Source: Catonia carolina
Lineage: Eukaryota > Arthropoda > Insecta > Hemiptera > Achilidae
Reading direction: 5' to 3'
Assembly: GCA_035578175.1 (NCBI GenBank)
Contig: JAQMRL010000005.1
Location: 58,385,722 to 58,449,721, forward strand
Length of the DNA: 64,000 bases
The notes below the pieces were generated by a model. It was not told where the DNA came from and did no database searches. It worked only from the letters and a program-made list of their open reading frames with translations. The position numbers were made by a program, and so were the translations under genes. Of the stretch, positions 58,401 through 64,000 are shown piece after piece (within the stretch, counting starts at the first letter, position 1; every line of letters begins with the position of its first letter).

Positions 58401-58981
58401 ACTAGTGTCTTTTACACCTCTACATATTCTGTTCTAAAATGATTCAGTCATATAACTGGCTGACCATGTGATAAGAAACAGAACAAGTTTTTATAACCTG
58501 GAACTAGCAGATCGAGTGCAAATAATTTAACACTCCACCTGCCCGTAATGGGCATTAGAAAAGGTGTCTTTTGTATTTTGTTTTAAGTTAAATAAAGGCT
58601 TATTATTGTTATTTTTATAAGTTACAGAAATAAGAAGATGGTGAGATAAAGTATTATGGTAGATAATAAGATAGCTTTGGACAGGAACAGATTGACATTT
58701 GGTTGGATATTCTGAAATTATAAGACACAGAAGTAGGCTAGTAACGACAAAGAAGAAATTTTATTAGCCACACAGATGCGTGTGCAATCTTAAAATTGAT
58801 TTAAATTTGAGTGTAATAGAAAAATTATCTTTAATAATAGTATTTTCTATGATACTTTATGATATAAATATGATTTAAATTAATTTTTCAGATACTCCAG
58901 CAGAATGCGGTATATTCGTGCCGGAGGAGTTACCATCGTTTCTTTCGCTGTTATACTCAATCGTTCCACCATTGCGAATCG
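30841..58981 (+). CDS. Putative small secreted protein gene, first two coding exons with a 28-kb intron
   Basis: Two plus-strand exons join in frame. The first (30841-30883) gives a 14-residue hydrophobic start. The second (58892-58981) continues with TPAECGIFVPEELPSFL and YSIVPPLRI. The donor GTAAGTAA and the acceptor TTTTTCAG are both strong, and both use phase 1. The product looks like a secreted protein with a signal peptide that ends near TPA. I do not recognise the family. The intron between is nearly all transposon debris. Further exons may lie right of 58981 or outside the window. A chance phase match is possible (1 in 3), and the two exons could belong to different transcripts. Confidence 0.5.
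31562..31887 (+). repeat. Family C tRNA-like SINE, complete, 12-bp target duplication
   Basis: AAGTGTCCACGA occurs at 31550-31561 and 31888-31899. The element starts AACCTACCGGGTTGGTCTAG (A-box TGGTCTAGAGG), has a palindromic arm (AATCAGCTG and CAGCTGATT around TTTAA), B-box GGTTCAAATCC, a body of about 220 bp and a poly(A) end. Confidence 0.85.
31954..32330 (+). repeat. Family A SINE-like element, near full length
   Basis: From GCCCACAAAAAGCAGGTGG to GCCTTTCGGCTGATGACCTA and AACAACA. Confidence 0.8.
32706..32876 (-). repeat. Family F tRNA-derived SINE, diverged
   Basis: Minus strand: CCGTGGCGTAGTGGTTAGC, B-box-like GGTTTCGATTCC, then the family tail ending GTTTGACGTAAAAC. Confidence 0.7.
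32975..33270 (+). repeat. Family C tRNA-like SINE, 5' truncated
   Basis: Starts in the palindromic arm (GTCAGCTGTTTAACAGCTGA), keeps the B-box GGTTCAAATCC and the whole body, about 90% like 31562-31887. Confidence 0.75.
33290..34385. other. Unassigned stretch with one 111-codon frame
   Basis: A plus-strand frame at 33597-33932 (111 codons) includes LKPFYRSIRPQIFRQVEFLF; I recognise no family and no splice structure. At 34010-34080 an AATAATGTGGAAATAATG-type short repeat occurs. The rest shows no known elements. Confidence 0.35.
34389..34772 (-). repeat. Family A SINE-like element, 3' hairpin lost
   Basis: Begins at the ACTCTAGAAACTTTACTAAG block and ends TTTACCAGCCTGTTATGGGC. The GAAAGGCTGG hairpin side is missing. 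Confidence 0.75.
35255..35710 (+). repeat. Family E repeat
   Basis: Contains GAGACGACGCGACTAGTGGC, GATTTCTGTATCTACTC, and two internal copies of the CGGTTTTGGGTCACTTCC block, ending AAATGATAGATGATGATTTT. Confidence 0.6.
35892..36744. mobile_element. piggyBac-like MITE, TTAA target site
   Basis: TTAA lies at 35888-35891 and 36745-36748. The ends are CCCTTCGCGGGCAGA and (reversed right) CCCTTCGCAGAC, matching the piggyBac habit of CCC ends at TTAA. Subterminal repeats of the type GCGGATATATCCGC occur near both ends. No transposase frame. It carries a 162-bp retro-insertion. Confidence 0.7.
36444..36605 (+). mobile_element. 162-bp LINE 3' tail insertion with 22-bp target duplication
   Basis: A 22-bp T-rich string at 36422-36443 recurs exactly at 36606-36627. 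The insert encodes RLGRPKKKWMMEQVTEPNPC, a LINE ORF2 C-terminal GRPKKRW-type end. Confidence 0.7.
36768..36886 (-). repeat. Family A fragment
   Basis: GGAGATAACTC, TACACCTCTATCTCTTCTGT and CAATTGGCTGGCC blocks only. Confidence 0.65.
36891..36946. repeat. (TA)n microsatellite
   Basis: About 26 TA units in a row. Confidence 0.95.
37250..37509 (+). repeat. Block B, copy 1
   Basis: A string of about 245-260 bp that includes CATACATAATCAGTAAGAGG and ends GTAATGTGAGAATGTTA. It recurs at 38411-38657 (offset 1161) with about 95% identity. Confidence 0.75.
37692..38247 (+). repeat. Four-unit 137-bp tandem array from a reverse transcriptase fragment
   Basis: TGTCACTAGATAGATC begins units at 37704, 37841, 37978 and 38115, an exact 137-bp period. 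Each unit reads GVSLDRSLS, then DFYIDLTCSKISSDVFAFKQ and IARLN, the same protein segment as 18890-18990, with a stop. Confidence 0.85.
38411..38657 (+). repeat. Block B, copy 2, inside the Tigger-like element
   Basis: Matches 37250-37509. Its edges are sharp within the element, so it is probably an insertion or a captured piece. Confidence 0.7.
38685..38870 (-). pseudogene. Tigger/pogo transposase C-terminal remnant
   Basis: A 61-codon frame with ILEWFDCDGEASQFTCLSPE, EIVQNI, then an Asp/Glu-rich tail (EEDPEEGNVIDEEEND). Tigger/jerky-type transposases end with this kind of DEEIV and acidic tail. The DNA-binding and DDE parts are absent. Confidence 0.6.
39585..41060 (+). repeat. Family D repeat split by a LINE
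   Basis: The left part (39585-39712) has GGAAAGTTTTCGTGCC and CCCTGATCTCAAAAAA. The right part (40546-41060) continues with AGTACGAAGTTCAAACTTG, TAGATCGGAAGTAGCAG and a decayed remainder. Confidence 0.6.
39713..40545 (-). pseudogene. Jockey/CR1-like LINE 3' fragment inside family D
   Basis: The minus strand encodes ITYFALFHSVLSCEIAQWGN, STERLKIFRIQKCAIRKLLQ, then NDDFRIEKYRTSKFSKGIHY and NSIRFFNRLLPKIRLLNLKT, the usual C-terminal region of Jockey/CR1-type ORF2, followed by a 3'UTR with AATAAA. At least one break between the two frames. Confidence 0.75.
41060..42900. other. Unassigned intronic sequence
   Basis: AT-rich with a short GT-rich tract near 42290-42312. I see no coding frame, splice-flanked exon or repeat shared with the rest of the window. 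Confidence 0.4.
42918..43076 (-). repeat. Family F tRNA-derived SINE
   Basis: Minus strand: GTTGGCGTTGTGGTTAGC, B-box GGGTTCGATTCCC, then CTGCATTAGCAGAAACTGCA and GTCAAACGTAAAA. Confidence 0.8.
43185..43318 (-). repeat. Family G tRNA-like SINE
   Basis: Minus strand: CTCCGTAGCTTAGTGGTAGT (A-box), CCTTCAACGTGAAGG (a perfect anticodon-like stem), B-box GGGTTCAATTCCCGGCTAGG. It resembles a tRNA but lacks a pairing acceptor stem. Confidence 0.65.
43720..44108 (-). repeat. Family A SINE-like element, near full length
   Basis: From GTTGTTGTTTAGGTCATCAG to ACACTCTACCAGTCTGTTA. Confidence 0.75.
44105..44290 (+). repeat. R-repeat, left copy
   Basis: Blocks GAGTCCTTACCGTAAAAAAT and AGAATATTTTTGAAATACCA recur at 45607-45790. 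Confidence 0.65.
44306..45532. mobile_element. pogo-like MITE with a nested SINE
   Basis: The ends CAGTAAAACCTC (left, going on AAAACGACCAC) and (reversed right) CAGTAAAACCTCCACAAATG match. Right flank TA is present; the left flank is TTG. The interior repeats GTGGTCG-type words. Family C SINE sits at 44648-44955. Confidence 0.7.
44648..44955 (-). repeat. Family C tRNA-like SINE inside the pogo-like MITE
   Basis: Minus strand: CACTGGGTTGGTCTAGAGG, the palindromic arm (GTCAGCTGTTCAACAGATGA), B-box GGTTCAAAT, and the body to TTGCAACGTACACAAATT. Confidence 0.8.
45559..45613 (-). repeat. Family A fragment (5' end)
   Basis: GAACTAGCAGATCAAGATC and ATTCCACCTATCTGTT. Confidence 0.55.
45607..45790 (+). 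repeat. R-repeat, right copy
   Basis: Same blocks as 44105-44290, about 1.5 kb away, again preceded by the 5' end of a family A element. Confidence 0.65.
45800..46405. other. Unassigned intronic sequence
   Basis: AT-rich, no recognised element. Confidence 0.4.
46410..46796 (+). repeat. Family A SINE-like element, full length
   Basis: From ACATAACAGGCAAATGGAG to TTGATGACCTAAACAACAAC. Confidence 0.8.
47185..47337 (-). repeat. Family A fragment (5' half)
   Basis: TCTTTTACGCCTCTACC through CTGGAACTAGCAGATCGAA to CTGTCTCTTATGGGC. Confidence 0.7.
47866..48620 (-). pseudogene. mariner remnant, interior deleted
   Basis: The outer end GGTCTGTTCAAAAAATAACC is a mariner-type terminal repeat. The minus strand has REILRETGKR (N-terminal), SGRQSIEDEPRPGRPSPSTD, DTHVRKIHDLVHENRRLTIR, then jumps to YYEGVLKRLREKIRKKRPEL and WFLHHDNAPANSALAIRQF. 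The first catalytic region between them is deleted. The right terminal repeat was not found. Confidence 0.7.
48622..48681 (-). repeat. Family F SINE fragment
   Basis: Minus strand CGTTGGCGTAGTGGTTAGCG then CAACTGGCTTTTC, the tRNA-like head only. Confidence 0.6.
49250..49660 (-). pseudogene. LINE ORF2 3' end sharing its terminal hairpin with family A
   Basis: The minus strand encodes LKIRWVAKISNSEVLRRVDE, LVGHILRYPGI, then KPIMKDAGCYSYVDMKRLAQ and a stop. The end reads ATCAAACCAGTCGAAAGGCT then GATGACAAAACAAAA. Confidence 0.7.
49680..50690. other. Unassigned intronic sequence
   Basis: AT-rich; no coding frame or repeat match seen. Confidence 0.4.
50693..51045 (-). repeat. Family A SINE-like element, 5' end truncated
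   Basis: GTTGTTGTTTAGGTCATCAG to AACAGAACTATTTATTTTAG, with the final block missing. Confidence 0.75.
51117..52060 (+). repeat. Family D repeat, longest copy
   Basis: Ends TTTCTCTTGCC and GGCAAGAGAAAGT. It has the same block order as 707-1505 plus extra middle blocks. Confidence 0.65.
52070..52472 (+). repeat. LINE 3'UTR-like sequence with an (ATT)n tail
   Basis: A T-rich sequence followed by TATGTTTGAAAGGAAACAAA and about 25 ATT units. The pattern of a short A-rich lead into ATT repeats is usual for Jockey/CR1-type 3' ends. No coding part is left. Confidence 0.45.
53108..53312 (+). repeat. Family A fragment (5' half)
   Basis: CTTAACAGACAGGTGGATTG to CTTCATTATACAACCAAACC. Confidence 0.7.
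53670..54085 (+). pseudogene. LINE ORF2 3' end with (AAGTT)n tail
   Basis: It encodes LNAVEMDFLRRSCRVSRIGH, QLLWYGHVKRISEARWPKFI, RRKRGRPPRKWDQDIQNAMN-like text and DRGKWRLRCEKRPDDA, then a stop and repeated AAGTT units. Typical end of an endonuclease-type LINE; a short GAAGAAGAAGAATG slip breaks the first frame. Confidence 0.75.
54103..54424 (+). repeat. Family A SINE-like element, internal deletion
   Basis: CCCATAACATACAGGTGG to GCTAATGACCTAAACAA. The segment with CAGACCCTGTGGTGAATGAA is missing. Confidence 0.75.
54685..55022. mobile_element. pogo-like MITE
   Basis: TCCTCGATTTACCGTG near the left and CACTGTAAATCGAGGATC, ACTGTA at the right are inverted repeats; the right end reads (reversed) CAGTAGATCCTCGATTTACA. 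Confidence 0.55.
55433..56236 (-). repeat. Family A element (outer) carrying a nested family A copy
   Basis: Left part 55433-55754, right part from 56151. Joined across the insertion it gives the normal GGCTGAC, AACGTGATAAGA, AACAGAAC order. Confidence 0.85.
55755..56150 (+). mobile_element. Family A element (inner), complete, 396 bp
   Basis: It runs from CTGCCCATAACAGACAGGTG to CTGATGACCTAAACAACAAC. AACGTGATAAGA flanks it at 55743-55754 and 56151-56162 (12 bp, or 14 with the preceding AC). This fixes both ends of the family and shows insertion by a retrotransposition-like route. Confidence 0.85.
56250..56850. other. Unassigned AT-rich intronic sequence
   Basis: No recognised coding or repeat signature; a poly(T) run at about 56307. 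Confidence 0.4.
56870..57290 (-). repeat. Family D repeat, truncated
   Basis: ATTTCTGGTTGACCAATTTT, TTGATGAAAATGTTCG and TTTCCGGTGAAAAAAC-like blocks in reverse order. Confidence 0.55.
57320..57545 (+). repeat. LINE-derived fragment related to 10430-10600
   Basis: Shared blocks: AGCTTCCAGAAATGT, then AAAATTACTTTAAGCAGTC versus AAGTTACATTACATGGTC. Confidence 0.5.
58024..58231 (+). repeat. Family A 5' half, left arm of an inverted pair
   Basis: CTGCCCATAACAGACAGGTG to CAGCCAGACCCTGTGGG, then directly joined to a reversed copy. Confidence 0.8.
58232..58556 (-). repeat. Family A element, right arm of an inverted pair
   Basis: From TGGTTCCTCAATAAGTAGAA to CACTCCACCTGCCCGTAATG. Confidence 0.8.
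58892..58981 (+). CDS. Secreted-protein gene, exon 2
   Basis: The 90-bp exon lies between ATTTTTCAG and ATCG/GTAAGT. In the frame dictated by exon 1 it reads TPAECGIFVPEELPSFLSLL then YSIVPPLRI, with balanced composition. One alternative frame is also open but is rich in Arg, Cys and His and less protein-like. Confidence 0.55.
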
Positions 58982-60145
58982 GTAAGTGGCACCTTCTCGA
59001 CTTAATATTCTATTGAGACTTGTCGAAATATCATCTTAATGTTATTATTAATCCATTACGTGGTGTATTTATTATAAATACGTGCGGCACGTATTAGGTA
59101 CATGTGCTTTGAATATGTTCACATTATCATCATAATTTCTCATACACCAACATAAATAAAATAAAATGTCAAAGTAAATAAGTCATGATTTCAACAAGGC
59201 CTCTGAGTTAGTTAATTAAAGTTATTTTTAATTGTTCAGTAACAATATTTGGGCAAGATATTTTGTGTGGTTACCAGCTGCAAGTCACCCATGAACAAAA
59301 ACCACCGAGTATGTTTCAATATTTGAGTATTTATTCAAGGAAAAATCTGCAGCTGTCAAATTTGGTAGTTAAATTTGATAGTTAACCGACGAAGCCTCGT
59401 TGACAATTCTGAGTCAAATGATAGGTAGACCTATATTCACCACTGTAAGCCAGTCTTCAACAGTTCTCGTTAGAAACACTCTAGTCTATTTCTCTCAGCA
59501 GAGTGTAGAATAGCAGTCTATGATTCATTAGATCGTTGATGAAAGACCAAATTTATTTGCATTGTTGAATTTAAATAAATTATAAAAATAATCATCAAAA
59601 TTAATAATTCTAATAAATAATTTCAAGATATTTTAAATCAAAATTAAACAATATAAATTAAAATTTTTAGAAGGAAAAATTAAACACTAAAAAACAGTCA
59701 TACATCCACAAGTTACATATAGCAGCGAAACATTAGTATAGTACGTTTGTTTTTGGAAGAAGCTTGTAAGGGGAGGGCGAGTAGGTAGAGTAGGGATAGT
59801 TTCAAAGGGGAGAGTGTTGTCTCCTTCTCACTTAATGATCATTCCCTCTCTTTCTAACCGTATACTATGCTACAACTACAAGGTGCTTCCCCCACCACTA
59901 AACAGAACAGCTCAGCGGCACACAGCGTTGGAGGGAAAGCTTCTAGCTAGAACAAATGACCTGTAAAAGTGACTAAGACAAAAGCCTTACATTCTCAATT
60001 CAGGTAGACAGATTCAGGCCACATGGATAGTAGTGCCCATCCCCCGCATTACCCAGTCTATTTTTCAAATTTTAAAAAATTCTACCACAACACTGGCCAA
60101 TAAGTATTTCATGTTATTAACATATTTGTGCTAAGTTTTTTACGC
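58982..60145. other. Sequence right of the secreted-protein exon 2
   Basis: No repeat match. A possible further exon at 59240-59385 is described in the findings. A more GC-rich part at about 59750-60040 shows nothing I can name. Confidence 0.4.
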
Positions 60146-60149
60146 TGAA

Positions 60150-61710
60150 TAAAACGATTGTTTGCCCGTGCCGAACAATCAAGCGGTTACCGAGATAGCA
60201 AGGGTTCAGAATATTGTTAATAAATAAAAATTTAAATAAAGTACGAATTTGAAATTTCGTACACGCTGTAAGAATATAATTGTCTATGTCGTGTTAAAAT
60301 TTAAATTTTTTCGGTCAAATAGTTATCGAGTTACACGCCTCTAAACGCATGAAGTTTGTTGCAGTAGCAAAAAACCGGGTTTTTTGTCTTCCAACCTCGA
60401 TACGGCAATTTTTAAACAACATAAAAAATATAGCACTATTATAAGTCAACGCAGAATAAAATGACCTAAATTTTGTGGTAAAATATGTTGAAATCCGACT
60501 CATAGTTTTGGAGATGCAAGGGTTCAAACTCGGGTGTCTTATGATTATGAAACCGGTAGTAAGTATGGTATTTCAGTTAAAATGTAGAGAATGCTTGTTG
60601 AATACTCGTAAATAGTTTTTTTTTTGTTAATTTCGAAAAGCTATGTACTTTAATAATAAATTAATCTTCCATCCTTGTTATTTCCATAATTGTTTAAATA
60701 CAGTTTATCCGAAATGGGTTAGCTCATATTATTTCGGATAACCGGGATTCTGGTGTTACCGGGAGTTACATGTACTTCTATAATAGGTTAACTTAATTTG
60801 TATGTAAAAAATACTTATATAATACAGTACATACAGTAGTTAAGAAAGACACATATGTGGTACTGCTTTTTTATTACTTTCTTCAGCTTGAAAAAAGTAA
60901 GAGGCGTGTACGCGTGCGTGCGTATGTAAACAAGTTTTATTAAAAATTAAAGAGGTAATTTATTTATTAAGGTAAACAATGTTAAAGAATTTGCTGGTAC
61001 AGTAGAAGTTAGTTGATGAAGATGGTGGTAGCCTATGTTCTGTTGAAGATGCTCACGTCCGTAGCTTGCTGTTATTAAAGCATCTTACATATTAAACATA
61101 TTTAACACTTTCACTTAAATCCTCATCCTCGAATCATTTTCTCTCTCTTTTCCACTCAACTACCGGGTGCCCAATATTAAAATACACACCTAAAAAATTC
61201 ATATTGACCCCGATTAATCTCTGCACTTATTTTTTCCTTAATTTTATTCTATTTATAGAAAATCTGGTGTAAATTTCTATTCCATAACTCTAAAGAACGG
61301 TTTTTTGAAATTGCCAAATTAATGAGCGGTTACGGAGTTAACAGGGGTTCAGAATTTTACTAATAACTCAAAATATAAGGATGCTAAAAATCTGAAATTT
61401 CGTACGTACAATAACAACATACAAGTTTATATTCCGGCGAAATCTCAAATAAATCGGTCGAGCGGTTTTTAAGTTATAAGCCTCTAAATTCATCCAATAA
61501 GTTGCAGCAACAAAAAACCGGCTCTTTTTTTCTTCTCATCCTGATATCGGAATATCAAAAACAGTAAAAATATGAAACTTACATGTAACAACGCAAATTT
61601 AAATTAGCTAAATTTTGGTGTAGGCCTATAGTACGTTAAAATAGAAAAAGCGGTTTTAAAGAAACAATGCTCCAAACTCGGATATCTATAATAAAGAAAT
61701 AGACAGTAGT
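60150..61710. repeat. Two diverged direct copies of a 400-bp repeat
   Basis: Copy one (about 60150-60560) and copy two (about 61290-61710) share GCGGTTAC, AGGGGTTCAGAAT-like, GAAATTTCGTAC, AAGTT.GTTGCAG.A.CAAAAA and CCGG blocks in the same order. Between them is a CAGTTTATCCGAAATGGG string like one end of a pogo-type element. Confidence 0.55.
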
Positions 61711-61734
61711 TTAGCGTGACAGAGTGGTTTACCG

Positions 61735-62035
61735 TATTATTAAGTCAAACTAAGGTTAGTTTTAATTTTGCATCATTCACTCATGATTGAAATTAGATTA
61801 TGTTTCTTGAGGTTAATTTTTTTTTGTTTATTTGTAATGTTTTATTTCTAATGTTAGGTTATATTGTTCATGAATTGAATTGGAATAAAAAGTCGTGTGA
61901 GTGTTTCACATCAGATTTTTTTTTGTTCAGGGGGCTAGGAAAGGTATATTTCCGGCGAAAATTAGAGTTCGGAAAATCGTCATGAAAATAATGCTTTCTT
62001 CACTATTTATTTATAAAGGGCAAGAGAACGTAAAA
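61735..62035 (+). repeat. Family D right end with an intact right arm
   Basis: The block ATTAGGTTATATTGTTCA, then CACATCAGATTTTTTT, then the reverse complement of the family's left 110 bp (AAATCGTCATGAAAATAATG) ending GGGCAAGAGAACGT. Confidence 0.6.
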
Positions 62036-62305
62036 CAAATTTATTTTTAGAGCAATTACAGTGGCCTCTCTCTTAACTAATTTGGATAGTTCCAAGTAGC
62101 TCATTCACAAGCCTACACTACTATCAATTTATTATATGTGATAGAAACCAATTTGAATCACGAAATTAACTACATATTGTAATAACGGGTGTTTCATAAA
62201 GGACGCACTTCGAAGTTTGAGAACGCTAATTTATTACATTAAGTAATTAAAAATTATACGGTATGAAATTATTACCTTTATAACATTCAGATTACCTTTA
62301 AAACT

Positions 62306-62554
62306 TCACAATAAATGTTCAAAATGACTTCCTCTGCTTGTAATGCAAGTTCGGACACGTTTCATAACATTTGCAGCCACTTTTCGTAGTGTTTGCTCAT
62401 TAATGTTTGTAATCTCACTTTCAATATTAGCCTTCAATTCTTCAATTGTATGAGGATTGTTTTTAAAAACCTTACTCTTTAAATTCCCCCAAAGAAAAAA
62501 AAACTCAGGAGTAAGATCTGGGGATCTTGGTGGCCAGAATCCTTTTGATATCAC
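62306..62554 (-). pseudogene. DUF4817/DDE transposase, second part after the frameshift
   Basis: It reads ISKGFWPPRSPDLTPEFFFL then WGNLKSKVFKNNPHTIEELK and a C-terminal CITSRGSHFEHLL. Relatives have PPDFFLWG; here the third acidic catalytic position is displaced (PEFFFLWG), which probably kills activity even without the frameshift. Confidence 0.8.
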
Positions 62555-63336
62555 ACGATAGCCAACATATTCAGCGTTTCAGTAGAAGTATGGCACATTG
62601 CGTTATCCTGCTGAAACCAACAATCTCGATCGTGTAATTCTAACAACGCTATAAATTGTTCAATTAAGTTGCGGTACACCACACCATCTACAGATGTGTC
62701 AAAAAATAAAAATAAAGGCCCAACAGTACGACGCCGGGAGATCGCACACCAAACACCAATTTTACGTGCATGTAGTGGACGTTTATGAAATGTGTGAGGA
62801 TTATGAGCGCTCCATATTCGGCAGTTTTGGCTGTTGATGTAACCATCCAAGTGGAACCACGCTTCGTCTTTGAAATAAACACGATCCAATATTTCAACAC
62901 CGTTGTCATTAACAAGAGAACGTATCCAACGACAATACTGTATACGTTTCCTATGGTCAACTTCTTTCAGTTCATGAACGACACCGATGCGGTAAGGGTG
63001 AAGATTTAATTTTTTTGTAGCCCTTAAAGCGGAAGATAGTAGTGATAATCCAGCCTGTGAAGATAACTTTGTAAGTGATTTGCCGGGTGAGGTAGTCAAA
63101 CGTTGTTTCACATCGTCCAAAACTTGTTCTGTTAACACTGATGGTCGACCTGTGCTTTTCCGATCCTGTACACTGCCAGTCTCACGAAATTTATTAATCA
63201 GACGCGATATTGTGGTGTTATTAGGTGCTTCAGAATTGGGAAATTTTAACTGGAACTCGTCTTTTACTCGTTCGTAAGATTTATATGCGCAATAACTTTC
63301 AATAATAAAAACACGTTCATCCTTTGAAAAAACCAT
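62551..63336 (-). pseudogene. DUF4817/DDE transposase, first part (261 codons)
   Basis: I take the start at 63336 (MVFSKDERVF), since members of this family begin there; the frame is open further up. The N-terminal helix-turn-helix reads TTISRLINKFRETGSVQDRK. Next come VYFKDEAWFHLDGYINSQNC (first catalytic Asp), KIGVWCAISRRRTVGPLF, and CWFQQDNAMCHTS (second Asp). The frame ends at TGA after NMLAIV, where relatives go on to VISKG. The rest is in another frame at 62554-62306. Confidence 0.85.
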
Positions 63337-63699
63337 GTTAGAACTTATACAGACACTACAGACACAAATGAATACTGGGATAGCACTAGTAGGCCTACAT
63401 ATCAGTAATACACAATGGGTTAACAATGAGTACGGTAGTGCCAACTCTTATTTGGGGGAAAAAAATATTCCCTATGCAGAAAATATTAACCCTTAAACTT
63501 CGAAGTGCGTCCTTTTTGAAACACCCGTTATTATATACATGTAACGTTATACAGTGTCATAGTAAATTGTAAAGTTTAATCTAGGTTCTTTCAGACTCTG
63601 GTAATAATAGATTTTAAACAAACTTCTTTTTAAGGGGAGTCGGGAGTCCGAAAATTTTATTTTTTGGTTTCTTACATTTTATAATATTTCAAAATCTTA

Positions 63700-63873
63700 C
63701 CTTCTTTTGTTTTTTGTTTAACGTCTGACTGTTCTGCAATTACGGTTAATGCAGACGGTGAAGGCTGAAGTAATTTTTGTAACGTATGAAATTATGCCGT
63801 GCCTGAATGAGATTCGAACCGAAGACCGCATGATGAGAGGCGAGCACGTTACCAACTACGCCAATGCGGCCGG
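63700..63873 (-). repeat. Family B tRNA-derived SINE, 12-bp target duplication
   Basis: TTCAAAATCTTA occurs at 63688-63699 and 63874-63885. Minus strand: CCGGCCGCATTGGCGTAGTT (A-box), B-box GGTTCGAATCTC, the family body, and an A-rich end. Confidence 0.9.
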
Positions 63874-64000
63874 TTCAAAATCTTATGATTTATTTGATAT
63901 AGGCTATTTACTATTGTTGTACGACGTACCTTACAATTTTTAATGTTTGTTTTTTTTTAATTTTTGCTGCAAATAGACTTTTCTCCAGTATTTGTGACAT

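Larger units (their letters stand above)
62185..63528 (-). mobile_element. DUF4817-type DDE transposon, 1344 bp, nearly whole
   Basis: TA lies at 62183-62184 and 63529-63530. The ends ACGGGTGTTTCATAAAGGAC and (reversed right) ACGGGTGTTTCAAAAAGGAC are about 33-bp inverted repeats with two mismatches or fewer by eye. It belongs to the wider IS630-Tc1-mariner group by its transposase motifs. Confidence 0.85.

Overview
The window is an AT-rich stretch of an animal nuclear genome, almost certainly an insect and possibly a hemipteran. Signs are split genes with AG/GT introns, many mariner/Tc1 and pogo-like DNA transposons, non-LTR retrotransposon fragments, several tRNA-derived SINE families and simple repeats. 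There are no prokaryotic operons, rRNA genes or CRISPR arrays. The species guess rests on repeat character only.

Left third (1-20 kb): one gene on the minus strand. I could join ten exons, from a signal-peptide-like start at 20063 to 1650. All phases match and the frame is open for 655 codons. From about residue 243 the product is a neprilysin-like (M13) metallopeptidase; before that comes an unusually long N-terminal region with a polybasic cluster. The zinc-binding catalytic half lies beyond the left edge. The introns hold MITEs, mariner pieces, LINE pieces and SINEs.

Middle and right (20-64 kb): mostly repeats. Two small plus-strand exons with matching splice phase (30841-30883 and 58892-58981) suggest a small secreted protein whose first intron is about 28 kb. 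Inside and around it lie about 20 copies of one 400-bp non-tRNA SINE-like family (family A), four tRNA-like SINE families (B, C, F, G), LINE 3' fragments of at least two types, pogo/Tigger-like elements, a piggyBac-like MITE, a snap-back mariner, and a nearly whole DUF4817-type DDE transposon at 62.2-63.5 kb with a broken transposase.

The most useful observations are the neprilysin gene model; a 12-14-bp target duplication that fixes the ends of family A; the similarity between the family A 3' end and the 3' end of a LINE at 49.25 kb; a tRNA-like SINE with a palindromic anticodon arm; and a 137-bp tandem array made from a reverse transcriptase fragment. I found no convincing new multi-gene system. 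All family names come from motifs read by eye.
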